Notes: generated by a model not told the origin, from the letters alone. A stretch of DNA of 64,000 nucleotides from Janthinobacterium lividum (GCF_011601275.1 NZ_JAAOLY010000002.1:124001-188000); one strand, 5' to 3'. Counted from the first letter of the stretch, positions 47,602 through 56,891 are shown. Program-made: numbers and translations.

Positions 47602-48930
47602 TCAGGAGAAAATCTTCGGGCGCTGGTCGACCACGCGGCGGGCCTTGCCCGTCAAGGTGCGCTCGATGCCGGCAGCGGCCACCAGGCGCACGCGCGTGCT
47701 CACGCCCACGTGGGTCTTGATGCGGTGTTCCAGCTCGCGCGCCAGCGCGTCCGTCTCGCTGGCCGAGATGGTGGCTGTCAGGTCGATGCGCAGCTCGGCG
47801 ATCACTTCGAGTTTGTCGAGGTGGCCGTCGCGCGTCACCACCAGCTGGTATTGCGGCGCCAGACGCGGCATCTTGAGGATCAGCTCTTCGATCTGCGTGG
47901 GGAAGACGTTCACGCCGCGGATGATCAGCATGTCGTCGGAACGGCCTGTGATCTTGCCGATGCGGCGCATCGAGCGCGACGTCGGCGGCAGCAGGCGGGT
48001 CAGGTCGCGCGTGCGGTAGCGGATGATGGGCAGCGCCTCTTTCGACAAGGAGGTAAACACCAGCTCGCCCTCTTCGCCGTCCGGCAGCACTTCGCCCGTT
48101 TCCGGGTCGATGATCTCGGGATAAAAATGGTCTTCCCAGATGACGGGACCATCCTTGCTTTCGATGCATTCGGACGCCACGCCAGGGCCCATCACTTCGG
48201 ACAGGCCGTAGATGTCGACGGCGTCGATGCCGGCGCGCGCCTCGATTTCCGAACGCATTGCGTCCGTCCACGGCTCGGCGCCGAAGATACCCACCTTCAG
48301 CGACGATTCGGCCGGATCGAGACCCTGGCGCGTGAATTCCTCGATGATGTTGAGCATGTACGATGGCGTGACCATGATAATCGACGGCTTGAAGTCCTGG
48401 ATCAATTGCACCTGCTTCTCCGTCTGTCCGCCGGACATCGGAATGACCGTGCAGCCCAGGCGCTCGGCGCCGTAATGGGCGCCCAGGCCGCCCGTGAACA
48501 GGCCGTAGCCGTAGGAGATGTGCACCATGTCGCCCGCGCGGCCGCCACCGGCGCGGATCGAACGCGCCACCACGTTGGCCCAGGTATCGATGTCGTTCTG
48601 CGTGTAGCCGACCACCGTGGCCTTGCCCGTCGTGCCGCTCGACGCGTGGATGCGCACCACTTGCTCGCGCGGCACGGCGAACAGGCCGAACGGGTAATTG
48701 TCGCGCAAGACTTTTTTATCGGTGAACGGGAATTTGGCCAGGTCGGCCAGCGATTTCAGGTCGTCCGGATGCACGCCCGCTTCGTCAAAAGCGGCGCGGT
48801 AATGGGGCACGTTGTCATACGCGTGCTTGAGCGTCCATTTCATGCGTTCGAGTTGCAGCGCCTGCAGTTCATCCTTGCTGGCGCGCTCGATCGGCTCGAG
48901 GTCATTCGGTGCTGGGGTTCTCTGGACCAT
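47602..48930 (-). CDS. paaK: Phenylacetate-CoA ligase
   Basis: 442 residues from ATG 48930 (AGGAGA six bases upstream; the frame opens at 48957). It activates phenylacetate with ATP and CoA, the entry step of the pathway. Landmarks: the phosphate loop IHASSGTTGKATVVGYTQND, SYGYGLFTGGLGAHYGAERL, MVTPSYMLNIIEEF, IFGAEPWTDAMRSEIEARAG, ADID-region IYGLSEVMGPGVASEC and IIRYRTRDLTRLLPP. The start is 68 bases after the paaI stop. Confidence 0.95.
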   Translation of the reverse strand: MVQRTPAPNDLEPIERASKDELQALQLERMKWTLKHAYDNVPHYRAAFDEAGVHPDDLKSLADLAKFPFTDKKVLRDNYPFGLFAVPREQVVRIHASSGTTGKATVVGYTQNDIDTWANVVARSIRAGGGRAGDMVHISYGYGLFTGGLGAHYGAERLGCTVIPMSGGQTEKQVQLIQDFKPSIIMVTPSYMLNIIEEFTRQGLDPAESSLKVGIFGAEPWTDAMRSEIEARAGIDAVDIYGLSEVMGPGVASECIESKDGPVIWEDHFYPEIIDPETGEVLPDGEEGELVFTSLSKEALPIIRYRTRDLTRLLPPTSRSMRRIGKITGRSDDMLIIRGVNVFPTQIEELILKMPRLAPQYQLVVTRDGHLDKLEVIAELRIDLTATISASETDALARELEHRIKTHVGVSTRVRLVAAAGIERTLTGKARRVVDQRPKIFS

Positions 48931-48998
48931 CTCTGTCTCCTGAATCGTTACTATCACTGTGTAATTTGTACCGGCAGTTCAAGCCTGCTCTTGTCACT

Positions 48999-49424
48999 TC
49001 AATTGCTGATGACTTCACCCGCCACGCGGATCGACTTGCCGCGGAAGAGCGCAATGGCGCGCCCTTCCTGGTTGCTGACCTTGACGTCATAGACGCCGCT
49101 CTTGCCGGCCAGCGCCTGCTCGACGGCATGCGCCGTCAGCACGTCGCCTTCGCGGCCCGGCGCCAGGTAGTCGATGGTGCAGCCGGCGCCCACGGTGTTC
49201 ATGTTGTAGCTGTTGCAGGCAAAGGCGAAGGCGCTGTCGGCCAGGGCGAAGATAAAACCGCCGTGGCAGGTCTGGTGGCCGTTGAGCATGTCGGCGCGCA
49301 CCGTCATCGTCATGCGCGCATGGCCGGGCCCCACGTCGGCCAGGGCGATGCCCATGGCGGCGGTGGCATTATCGCGCGACAGCATGGAAGCGGCGGCCGC
49401 TTCGGCCAGGGCTTGCGCGGTCAT
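48999..49424 (-). CDS. paaI: Acyl-CoA thioesterase PaaI
   Basis: 141 residues from ATG 49424, chosen because AAGGA lies seven bases upstream and the length matches PaaI (140 in E. coli). In-frame ATGs at 49445 and 49457 would add 7 or 11 residues. The hot-dog fold motif is clear: MLNGHQTCHGGFIFALADSA with catalytic Asp, then AFACNSYN and CTIDYLAPGREGDVL. It hydrolyses stray phenylacetyl-CoA-type esters to free CoA. Confidence 0.92.
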   Translation of the reverse strand: MTAQALAEAAAASMLSRDNATAAMGIALADVGPGHARMTMTVRADMLNGHQTCHGGFIFALADSAFAFACNSYNMNTVGAGCTIDYLAPGREGDVLTAHAVEQALAGKSGVYDVKVSNQEGRAIALFRGKSIRVAGEVISN

Positions 49425-49446
49425 GTTCTGGTCCTTATTTGACATA

Positions 49447-51015
49447 TCATTCGGCATGAAACGGTACTCCATTGGCGAGTTTGCGGCGCAGTAGCGGCGA
49501 GACCCGGTAGCGGTCTTCGCCGTAGCCCAGCGCCAGGTGCTGTAATACGTTCACGATGTGCTGGACGCCGACGGCATCGGCCCAGGCCAGCGGTCCGCGC
49601 GGATAGTTGACGCCCTTCCGCATGGCGATATCGACGGCGGCCACAGTACAAACACCCTGGTTGACGGCGTCGGCCGCCTCGTTGGCCAGCATGGCGACCG
49701 TGCGCATGACGGCCAGGCCAGGCACGTCGTCCAGGCGCGTGACGATGAAGCCGGCCGCCTGGAACAGGCCGACGACGGCCGTGTAGGCGGCGTCGCCGCA
49801 CTGGTCGGCGCGGGCCACGGCGATGCGCTTGGCACCGGCGTAATCGAGCGCCAGGTCGAACAGCACCGTGTCCGGATGCTGGTTGTCGTGCGCGCGCTGG
49901 GTGGCGCTGCGGCCATCAGTGAGGTAAATCGCGGCGCCATGGCAATGCAGGGCCGGCGCTTCGTCGTGCGCCTGGCCTTCCTGCGTCACGCGGCGGCTGA
50001 CGGTGATGCCGGCCTGCTCCAGGCGCTGCACCAGGCTGTGGATGATGCCGCTATGGCCACGGCCATCGCCGCCGATGGCGGCCGACAGGGAGACGAATTC
50101 CGGTTTCGCTTGCGCGCTTTCCGCCTGCGCCACAGGCGCGCTGGCGCCTTCCCCGTACGGGTAAAAGCCACGGCCCGATTTGCGGCCGAGGAAACCGGCG
50201 TTGACCATTTCCTGTTGCAGCACGGACGGCGTGAAGCGCGGGTCGTTGAAATAGGCGCCGAACACGGATTGCGTGACGGAGAAATTCACGTCGTGGCCGA
50301 TCAGGTCCATCAGCTCGAATGGCCCCATGCGGAAACCGCCCGCTTCGCGCAACACGGCATCGATGGTGGCGGCGTCGCCCGCCTGCTCGTTCAGCAGGCG
50401 CCAGCCTTCCGCGTAGAACGGACGGGCGACGCGGTTGACGATGAAGCCGGGCGTCGATTTCGCATGCACGGGGTTCTTGCCCCAGGCAAGCGAGGTGTCA
50501 TAGACGGTGGCGGCCACTTGCTCGCTGGTGGCCAGGCCACTGATCACTTCGACCAACGCCATCAGGGGCACGGGATTAAAGAAATGCATGCCGACCAGGC
50601 GTTCCGGGCGGCGCAGCTTGGCGGCAATCGCCGTGACGGAAATCGACGACGTATTCGTCGCCAGGATGCAGTCGTCGCTGACCAATGCTTCCAGTTCGGC
50701 GAACAGGCCGCGCTTGACGTCGAGGTTTTCCACGATGGCTTCCACCACCAGGACGCAATCGCTCACATCGGCCAGGCTGCCGGCCGCCTGCAGGCGCGCC
50801 GTGGCGGCCGCCGCTTCGTCCGCCGTCATGCGGCCCTTCTCGGCCAGCTTCGCATACATCTTGCCGATGTCGGCCAGCGCATTGCTGACGGCTTCCGCAC
50901 GCGTGTCATACAGTTTGACGCGGTAACCGGCGGCGGCCGCCACCTGCGCGATGCCGGCGCCCATGGCGCCGCTGCCGATGACGGCGACGATACTGTTGTT
51001 GTCCAAAGCTGCCAT
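49447..51015 (-). CDS. paaH: 3-hydroxyadipyl-CoA dehydrogenase
   Basis: 522 residues. NAD-binding start IVAVIGSGAMGAGIAQVAAA, then LVVEAIVENLDVKRGLFAEL, LATNTSSISVTAIAAKLRRP and GMHFFNPVPLMALVEVI (catalytic His). Two C-terminal hydroxyacyl-CoA dehydrogenase domains follow (PGFIVNRVARPFYAEGWRLL; the second after a variable linker near residues 290-320), as usual for PaaH. It oxidises 3-hydroxyadipyl-CoA. One base separates it from paaG, and paaI begins immediately after it. Confidence 0.94.
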   Translation of the reverse strand: MAALDNNSIVAVIGSGAMGAGIAQVAAAAGYRVKLYDTRAEAVSNALADIGKMYAKLAEKGRMTADEAAAATARLQAAGSLADVSDCVLVVEAIVENLDVKRGLFAELEALVSDDCILATNTSSISVTAIAAKLRRPERLVGMHFFNPVPLMALVEVISGLATSEQVAATVYDTSLAWGKNPVHAKSTPGFIVNRVARPFYAEGWRLLNEQAGDAATIDAVLREAGGFRMGPFELMDLIGHDVNFSVTQSVFGAYFNDPRFTPSVLQQEMVNAGFLGRKSGRGFYPYGEGASAPVAQAESAQAKPEFVSLSAAIGGDGRGHSGIIHSLVQRLEQAGITVSRRVTQEGQAHDEAPALHCHGAAIYLTDGRSATQRAHDNQHPDTVLFDLALDYAGAKRIAVARADQCGDAAYTAVVGLFQAAGFIVTRLDDVPGLAVMRTVAMLANEAADAVNQGVCTVAAVDIAMRKGVNYPRGPLAWADAVGVQHIVNVLQHLALGYGEDRYRVSPLLRRKLANGVPFHAE

Positions 51016-51016
51016 A

Positions 51017-51808
51017 TCAATGTCCCTTGAATTGCGGTGCGCGCTTTTCCATGAAGGCGGCCACGCCTTCGCGGTAATCGTCGCTGTTACCGAGATCGCT
51101 CATCATGCGCGCTTCCAGCGCCAGCTGCTGCGGCAGGGTGTTGGCGCCACTGGCGGCCAGCGCCTGCTTGGTGCAGGCCAGGCCCTTGGTGGGCGCCGTG
51201 GAAAAGTGCACGGCCAGCTTGCGCGTTTCTTCGGCCAGTTGGGCATCCTCGACGCATTTCCAGATCAGGCCCCAGTCTTCCGCTTTTTCCGCCGTCAGTT
51301 TTTCACCGAGCATGGCCAGGCCCATGGCGCGCGCCGAACCGATCAGGCGCGGCAGGAAGAAGGTGCCGCCCGTGTCCGGGATCAGGCCCAGCTTGCAGAA
51401 CACTTCGACAAAGCTGGCCGACTTGCCGGCGATGACGATGTCGCAGGCCAGCGCCAGGTTGGCGCCCGCGCCAGCAGCCACGCCGTTGACGGCGCAGATG
51501 ACGGGCATCGGCAATGCCTTCAAGGCCAGCACCAGCGGCGCATAGTTCTTTTCCACCGACTCACCCAGGTCCACGCCCTTCGAGCCGGGTTCCACGGCGC
51601 GGTCGGACAAATCCTGGCCCGCGCAAAAACCGCGGCCCGCACCCGTCAATACGAAGACGCGCACGGAGCTGTCGGCATTGACTTTGGCGATGGCATCACG
51701 CACTTCCTCGTGCATGGCTTGCGTAAAGCTATTGAGCTTGTCGGGACGGTTCAGGGTCAGGGTGGCGATACCCTGTTCGATGGTGAAGAGGATGTTTTGG
51801 TAGGTCAT
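51017..51808 (-). CDS. paaG: 1,2-epoxyphenylacetyl-CoA isomerase
   Basis: 263 residues of the crotonase family. Landmarks shared with E. coli PaaG: TLTLNRPDKLNSFTQAMHEE, LTGAGRGFCAGQDLSDR with the following Pro/Gly loop, VICAVNGVAAGAGANLALAC, FCKLGLIPDTGGTFFLPRL (catalytic Asp) and DYREGVAAFMEKRAPQFKG. It converts the ring epoxide to the oxepin form. It is the only crotonase gene in the cluster; a separate paaF is absent. Confidence 0.92.
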   Translation of the reverse strand: MTYQNILFTIEQGIATLTLNRPDKLNSFTQAMHEEVRDAIAKVNADSSVRVFVLTGAGRGFCAGQDLSDRAVEPGSKGVDLGESVEKNYAPLVLALKALPMPVICAVNGVAAGAGANLALACDIVIAGKSASFVEVFCKLGLIPDTGGTFFLPRLIGSARAMGLAMLGEKLTAEKAEDWGLIWKCVEDAQLAEETRKLAVHFSTAPTKGLACTKQALAASGANTLPQQLALEARMMSDLGNSDDYREGVAAFMEKRAPQFKGH

Positions 51809-51868
51809 GGCGTGTCTCGCTATTTTAGTTATTGGCCCGCAGCGGAAATCTGGGGTCTGCCCCCGGCT

Positions 51869-52948
51869 TTATTCAGCCTGGTCGAAGTCGACCACCACCT
51901 TGTCGGTCAGCGGAAAACTCTGGCAACTGAGGACGAAACCGCGCGCCACTTCGTAGTCTTCCAGCGCGTAGTTGACGTCCATTTCGACTTTGCCATCGAG
52001 GATCTTGCAGCGGCAGGTCGAGCATACGCCGCCCTTGCACGAGTAGCGCATGTCCAGCCCGGCGCGCAGGCCCGCGTCGAGGAGGGATTCCTTGTCCTTG
52101 TCCATTGTGAAGGTGGTGTGGTTGCCATCCATGATGACGGTCACTTGCGTTTCCTGCACGGCGTCGGCGGCCAGCTGGGCGCGCGGCTTGTGGGCGTTTT
52201 TCGGGATGCTGGCGGCGAACAGTTCGATCTTGATATTCTGCTTGGGCATGCCGGCCGCCTGCAGGGCGGCGGACACACCCAGCATCATGTCTTCCGGGCC
52301 GCAGATAAAGGCGTTGTCGTAGTCTTCCACCTTGATCCAGTGTTGCAGGAACTGTTCGCATTTTTCCTGGGTGATGCGGCCATTGAACAATTCGATATCC
52401 TGCTGCTCGCGGCTCATCACGTAGACGAGGTTCAACCGCTCCAGGTACACATCCTTCAAGTCCGTCAATTCTTCCTTGAAGATGACGGACGACGAAGCGC
52501 GGTTGCCGTAAAACAGGGTGAAGCGGCTCAGAGGTTCCGTCAGCAGGGTCGTCTTGATGATGGAGAGGATGGGCGTAATACCGCTGCCGGCCGCGAACGC
52601 CAGGTAGTGCTTGCGGTTGACGCAGTCGAGCGGCACGTTGAAGTGGCCCATGGGCGGCATCACCTCGATGGTGGCGCCCGCCTTGAGTGTATCGTTGGCC
52701 CAGGTGGAGAAAGCGCCGCCCGGCGTGCGCTTGATGGCCACGCGCAGGGTGCCGTCCTGCACCGCCGAACAGATGGAATACGAGCGGCGCACGTCTTCCG
52801 CATTGATGTTGGCGCGCAGGGTCAGGTGCTGGCCCTGCTGGAAGCGGAACTGCTGCTGCAATTCGGCTGGCACGTCGAACGTGACGGCGATCGTGTCGCG
52901 CGTTTCGTTGCGCACGTTCGCTACGCACAGCGGATAAAATTTACTCAT
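51869..52948 (-). CDS. paaE: Phenylacetyl-CoA epoxidase reductase subunit
   Basis: 359 residues. The N-terminal FAD/NADPH ferredoxin-reductase part shows RRSYSICSAVQDGTLRVAIK, FNVPLDCVNRKHYLAFAAGS and GITPILSIIKT. The C-terminal plant-type 2Fe-2S domain carries its four Cys in MRYSCKGGVCSTCRCKI and FVLSCQSFP. It passes electrons from NADPH to the di-iron PaaA subunit. The gap to paaD is 40 bases. Confidence 0.95.
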   Translation of the reverse strand: MSKFYPLCVANVRNETRDTIAVTFDVPAELQQQFRFQQGQHLTLRANINAEDVRRSYSICSAVQDGTLRVAIKRTPGGAFSTWANDTLKAGATIEVMPPMGHFNVPLDCVNRKHYLAFAAGSGITPILSIIKTTLLTEPLSRFTLFYGNRASSSVIFKEELTDLKDVYLERLNLVYVMSREQQDIELFNGRITQEKCEQFLQHWIKVEDYDNAFICGPEDMMLGVSAALQAAGMPKQNIKIELFAASIPKNAHKPRAQLAADAVQETQVTVIMDGNHTTFTMDKDKESLLDAGLRAGLDMRYSCKGGVCSTCRCKILDGKVEMDVNYALEDYEVARGFVLSCQSFPLTDKVVVDFDQAE

Positions 52949-52988
52949 GCTTCATCTCCAGTTTCTTCGGAACGTGTGCCTGTTTTTT

Positions 52989-53516
52989 TTAGTGGCACTT
53001 GAAGTAGTCAAACGGTTCGCGGCAATCGATGCATTTGTACAGGGCCTTGCACGGCGTGGAGCCGAACTGGCTGGTCAGCTGCGTATGCGCCGAGCCGCAG
53101 TTCGGGCAGATCACGTCCAGTTTCGGCATCGCCTGGCGCTTGACGCCACCACGCAAACCGCTGATATCGATCACCTGCTGCTGCGGCGGGGCGATGCCAT
53201 AGCCTTTCAGCTTGGCCTTGCCCGCTTCGCTCATCCAGTCCGTCGTCCAGGCGGGCGCCAACTGGTTCACCAGCGTGACCTTGGCCACGCCGTGGCTGCG
53301 CAAGGCATCCGTGACGGCGTCGGCGATCACCTGCATGGCCGGGCAGCCCGAATACGTGGGCGTGATCGTCACGATGCACTCTTCGCCACTGACCACATCG
53401 ACGGCGCGCACGATGCCCAGGTCCACCACCGAAATGACGGGGATTTCCGGGTCCGGCACGTCGCCCAGCCAGGCCCAGACCTGGGCGGCGTCCAGCGCTA
53501 CCGTGGCCGTGTTCAT
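52989..53516 (-). CDS. paaD: Phenylacetyl-CoA epoxidase assembly protein PaaD
   Basis: 175 residues from ATG 53516, whose first bases overlap the paaC stop (TAATG). The N-terminal DUF59/MIP18 part shows VWAWLGDVPDPEIPVISVVD and TPTYSGCPAMQVIADAV. The C-terminal zinc-like module has LDVICPNCGSAHTQLTSQFG and CKALYKCIDC. PaaD is thought to mature the metal centre of the epoxidase. Confidence 0.93.
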   Translation of the reverse strand: MNTATVALDAAQVWAWLGDVPDPEIPVISVVDLGIVRAVDVVSGEECIVTITPTYSGCPAMQVIADAVTDALRSHGVAKVTLVNQLAPAWTTDWMSEAGKAKLKGYGIAPPQQQVIDISGLRGGVKRQAMPKLDVICPNCGSAHTQLTSQFGSTPCKALYKCIDCREPFDYFKCH

Positions 53517-54268
53517 TACCACTCCGACCCGGGGTAGGCGCGCTGCAGGAACTGCATCTCGGCCAGGATAAAACCCAGGTGCTCCGTGTGCGTGCCCTGC
53601 TTGCCGCCCTTCTGCATCCAGGCGTCAGGCGCCGGCATGGTCAAGGTGGCTTCGGCGAAGATCTCGGCCACGTGTTCGAGGAAAGCCCGGCGCAGCACGT
53701 CCGATGGCGGCGCGATGCCGGCGGCAACCATGGTCTGGTCGACGGCGTCGTACGTGAACATCTCGCCCGTGTACATCCACAGCTTGTCGGCCGCGGCCTG
53801 CGTTTTCGCGTGGCTGTCGGCCGTGCCGTCGCCGAGGCGCACGATCAGGTCGCCGCTGCGGCGCAAGTGATAGGTCACTTCCTTGATCGACTTTTGCGCC
53901 ACCTCGACGATGCGCGCATCCGTCGATTTCGTCAGCTCCAGCAGCTGGAAATAGTGCCAGCTGTCGAAGAAGAACTGGCGCATCATGGTGTCGGCGTAAT
54001 TGCCGTTCGGCTGTTCGACCAGCAGGCAGTTCTTGAAGTCGTGGGCATCGCGCAAAAAGGCGATGTCGTCCTCGTCGCGGCCCGCGTTTTCCAGTTCGGC
54101 CGCATAGCTGAACCACAAACGCGTCTGCCCCAGAAGATCGAGCGCCACGTTGGTCAGCGCCATGTCTTCTTCCAGCGCCGGGCCCTTGCCGCACAGCTGC
54201 GACAGCTGCTGGCTGAGGATCAAGGCGTTGTCGCCCAGGCGCAAAAGGTAGTTGACCTTGTCATCCAT
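53516..54268 (-). CDS. paaC: Phenylacetyl-CoA epoxidase structural subunit PaaC
   Basis: 250 residues from ATG 54268 (GGGAG eight bases upstream), preferred over upstream ATG/GTG codons that overlap the paaB stop. Ferritin-like helical fold with VNYLLRLGDNALILSQQLSQ, NVALDLLGQTRLWFSYAAEL, LLVEQPNGNYADTMMRQFFF and THTEHLGFILAEMQFLQRAY, all close to E. coli PaaC. It is the non-catalytic partner of PaaA in the multicomponent epoxidase. Confidence 0.95.
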   Translation of the reverse strand: MDDKVNYLLRLGDNALILSQQLSQLCGKGPALEEDMALTNVALDLLGQTRLWFSYAAELENAGRDEDDIAFLRDAHDFKNCLLVEQPNGNYADTMMRQFFFDSWHYFQLLELTKSTDARIVEVAQKSIKEVTYHLRRSGDLIVRLGDGTADSHAKTQAAADKLWMYTGEMFTYDAVDQTMVAAGIAPPSDVLRRAFLEHVAEIFAEATLTMPAPDAWMQKGGKQGTHTEHLGFILAEMQFLQRAYPGSEW

Positions 54269-54282
54269 TGCAGGCGCTCCCA

Positions 54283-54567
54283 TCACAGGTTCTTGACTTC
54301 TTCCGGCATCGGGAAGAAGGTGGGATGGCGGTACACCTTGCTGTTCGACGGTTCGAACAGGGCGCCCTTGTCGCCGGGGCTGCTGGCGACGATATCGGCC
54401 GCGCGCACCACCCAGATGCTCACGCCTTCATTGCGGCGCGTGTAGACGTCGCGCGCGTGGTTGACCGCCATGGTGGCGTCGGACGCGTGCAGGCTGCCCA
54501 CATGCTTGTGCGCCAGGCCGTGCTGGCTGCGGATGAAAACTTCCCACAATGGCCATTCTTTGCTCAT
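54283..54567 (-). CDS. paaB: Phenylacetyl-CoA epoxidase subunit PaaB
   Basis: 94 residues (95 in E. coli); ATG 54567 follows AGGGG. The segments WPLWEVFIRSQHGLAHKHVG, SLHASDATMAVNHARDVYTR and GVSIWVVRAADIVASSPGDK are typical. It bridges PaaAC dimers. It lies 28 bases after paaA and 14 bases before paaC. Confidence 0.95.
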   Translation of the reverse strand: MSKEWPLWEVFIRSQHGLAHKHVGSLHASDATMAVNHARDVYTRRNEGVSIWVVRAADIVASSPGDKGALFEPSNSKVYRHPTFFPMPEEVKNL

Positions 54568-54595
54568 GTTGCTATCCCCTATCTGTCTTATGTAT

Positions 54596-55585
54596 TTACG
54601 CTGCCGCTTTGTTAGCAGCTTGCTTGTCTGCATACGCGACCAAGGCATCGCGGAACCATGCGCCGTCTTCATACGCTTTTACGCGCGTTTGCAGGCGTTC
54701 GCGGTTGCACGGGCCATTGCCCTTCAGGACGTTGTTGAATTCGGACCAGTCGATCTCGCCGAATTCATAGTGGCCCGTTTCCGCATTGAACTTCAGGTCG
54801 GGGTCGGGCACGGTCAAGCCCAGGTATTCGATTTGCGGCACGGTCTGGTCGACCATGCGCTGGCGCAGTTCGTCGTTCGAGAACAGCTTGATGCGCCATT
54901 GCGCCGACTGGGCGCTGTTGACGGAGGCGGCGTCGGACGGGCCGAACATCATCAGGGATGGCCACCACCATCGGTTCAGCGCATCTTGCGCCATGGCTTT
55001 CTGTTCGGGCGTGCCCTTGCACAGCGACATCATGATGTCGTAGCCCTGGCGCGCATGGAACGATTCTTCCTTGCAGACACGGATCATGGCGCGCGCATAC
55101 GGCCCATACGAGCAGCGGCACAGGGGTATCTGGTTGATGATGGCTGAACCGTCGACCAGCCAGCCGATGGCGCCCATATCGGCCCACGACAAGGTGGGAT
55201 AGTTGAAGATGCTGGAATACTTGGCTTTGCCCGAGTGCAAGGCGGCCAGCAAGTCGTCGCGCGACACGCCCAAGGTTTCCGCTGCGCTGTACAGGTACAG
55301 GCCGTGACCTGCTTCGTCCTGGATCTTCGCCAGCAGGATGGATTTGCGTTTCAGGGTGGGCGCGCGCGTGACCCAGTTACCTTCAGGCAACTGGCCGACG
55401 ATTTCCGAATGCGCGTGCTGCGAAATCTGGCGGATCAAGGTCTTGCGGTAGGCGTCCGGCATCCAGTCCTTCGCCTCGATCTTGATGCCTTCGTCGATGC
55501 GCGTCTGGAAAGCGCGTTCTTCCTGCCCCATGTCGTCGATGGAGCGGACATTTTTGAGGCCGGTTTCAACCATTTGTGCGTACAT
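54596..55585 (-). CDS. paaA: Phenylacetyl-CoA 1,2-epoxidase catalytic subunit
   Basis: 329 residues; ATG 55585 has GGGAG eight bases upstream. Di-iron ligands appear as two Glu-x2-His pairs: [20 protein letters not shown] and [16 protein letters not shown]. Further typical stretches are [20 protein letters not shown] and [20 protein letters not shown]. With PaaB, C and E it adds oxygen to the ring of phenylacetyl-CoA. First gene of the leftward cluster, directly downstream of the PaaX-type operator region. Confidence 0.96.
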   Translation of the reverse strand: MYAQMVETGLKNVRSIDDMGQEERAFQTRIDEGIKIEAKDWMPDAYRKTLIRQISQHAHSEIVGQLPEGNWVTRAPTLKRKSILLAKIQDEAGHGLYLYSAAETLGVSRDDLLAALHSGKAKYSSIFNYPTLSWADMGAIGWLVDGSAIINQIPLCRCSYGPYARAMIRVCKEESFHARQGYDIMMSLCKGTPEQKAMAQDALNRWWWPSLMMFGPSDAASVNSAQSAQWRIKLFSNDELRQRMVDQTVPQIEYLGLTVPDPDLKFNAETGHYEFGEIDWSEFNNVLKGNGPCNRERLQTRVKAYEDGAWFRDALVAYADKQAANKAAA

Positions 55586-55636
55586 GATGTGTCTCCCATG
55601 TCTTGATGTTGCGCAGCAGCGCAGCGCGATGAAGCA

Positions 55637-55697
55637 ATAATACGATACAAAAAACGATTTGCATACACTTGATATGAATCATTTTAAAAAATCGTAT
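55637..55697 (-). promoter_or_regulatory. paaA control region: candidate PaaX operator, -10 and FNR-like site
   Basis: ATACGAT (55640-55646) and ATCGTAT (55691-55697) bracket an AT-rich imperfect inverted repeat. Inside it the minus strand has TGATTC (55681-55676), the core of the known E. coli PaaX site. Overlapping it, TTGATATGAATCAT (55669-55682) matches 9 of 10 positions of the FNR consensus. A minus-strand -10-like TATTAT lies at 55642-55637; no good -35 is seen. Confidence 0.45.
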
Positions 55698-55851
55698 CTT
55701 GTGCCGCTTTTTTGTGCGTATGATATTGCTTATGAGAAAACACTATGGAGCGCCACCAGCGCTTCCGGCAAATTATTGCCGCGCTACCCGCGCAGCCAAG
55801 TAAACTGCTGCTTTTATTGAACAGACCGCAACACGGCCAGACCGGAACCAC

Positions 55852-56781
55852 ATGAAGAACACCCGTTGCACGGCATGGATAGCCGATTTCCTGGAAAGCG
55901 ACCCACCGCGCTCGAAGTCCCTGGTGATGACCATCTTTGGCGACGCCATCGTGCCGCGCGGCGGCGCCATCTGGCTGGGCAGCCTGATCGAACTGCTGGC
56001 GCCATTCGGCGTCAATGACCGGCTATTGCGCACCAGCGTGTTCCGCCTGGCTCAGGAAGGCTGGCTCAGCTCGCAGCGCGACGGCCGCCGCAGCGCCTAT
56101 ACGATACGCCCGGAGGCGCTGGCCCGCTTCGAACGCGCCTACCGCCGCATCTATGCGCCGCTGGTCGTGCACTGGGATGGCAGCTGGACCCTGGTGATCG
56201 GGCCGGCCGGCAGCATCGGCGCCGCCGAGCGGGGGGCGCTGCGCAAGGAATTATTGTGGGCCGGCTATGGCTTGATTTCTCCCGGCATCTTTGGCCACCC
56301 GGCCAGCAATGCGGAAGCGCTCGAAGATATCCTCGTGCGCAACGAGGTGCAGGGCAAGCTGTACGTCTGCCACACTACAGAATTGCCGGGCGTGAGCACG
56401 CGCCCCCTGCGCGACATGGTGGGCGACTGCTGGGACCTGTCGGAAGTGATGGCCGGCTACGAAAAATTCATCGCCAGCTTCCAGCCACTGCTGACCTTGC
56501 TGCAAGAAGAACCCGTGTTCGATGCCGAGCAAGCGTTCGTCATCCGCTCGCTGCTGACGCACGCCTACCGCCGCGTGCAATTGCACGACCCGCAACTACC
56601 CGTCGAACTACTGCCCGAACCGTGGCCCGGCACGCAAGCCTATGCGCTGGCGCGCAACCTGTATCGCATCACGTATGCGGCGGCCGAGGAACATATCCTG
56701 GCTACATTGCGGCGCGAGGATGCGCAAGCGCCGGACGTCGAGCCGTGGTTCTACGAACGATTTGGCGGTCTGAACACCTGA
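55852..56781 (+). CDS. paaX: Phenylacetate degradation repressor PaaX
   Basis: 309 residues; ATG 55852 has CGGAA upstream. It shows the PaaX pattern: a winged-helix N-terminus (SLVMTIFGDAIVPRGGAIWL, then SLIELLAPFGVNDRLLRTSV and FRLAQEGWLSSQRDGRRSAY), a central WDGSWTLVIGPAG and the C-terminal PaaX domain ending PWFYERFGGL. PaaX represses paa promoters and is released by phenylacetyl-CoA. Divergent placement from paaA fits direct control. Many betaproteobacteria use TetR-type PaaR instead. Confidence 0.93.
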   Translation: MKNTRCTAWIADFLESDPPRSKSLVMTIFGDAIVPRGGAIWLGSLIELLAPFGVNDRLLRTSVFRLAQEGWLSSQRDGRRSAYTIRPEALARFERAYRRIYAPLVVHWDGSWTLVIGPAGSIGAAERGALRKELLWAGYGLISPGIFGHPASNAEALEDILVRNEVQGKLYVCHTTELPGVSTRPLRDMVGDCWDLSEVMAGYEKFIASFQPLLTLLQEEPVFDAEQAFVIRSLLTHAYRRVQLHDPQLPVELLPEPWPGTQAYALARNLYRITYAAAEEHILATLRREDAQAPDVEPWFYERFGGLNT

Positions 56782-56802
56782 CAAAACGTCCATGGCGGCG
56801 TT

Positions 56803-56842
56803 GCAGGGCCTGGGCGTACGTTCGTACTACCTGCGACCCTGC
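56803..56842. repeat. Nested inverted repeat after paaX
   Basis: GCAGGG (56803-56808) and CCCTGC (56837-56842) enclose GTACG-TT-CGTAC (56816-56827). It lies between the convergent paaX and the small coiled-coil gene. No T-run follows, so it may be a repeat element or a weak shared terminator. Confidence 0.4.
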
Positions 56843-56891
56843 GCCTTGCCCTGAACATTTTTCAGGCGTTCAGGAATAAGTCACTGCCTGC

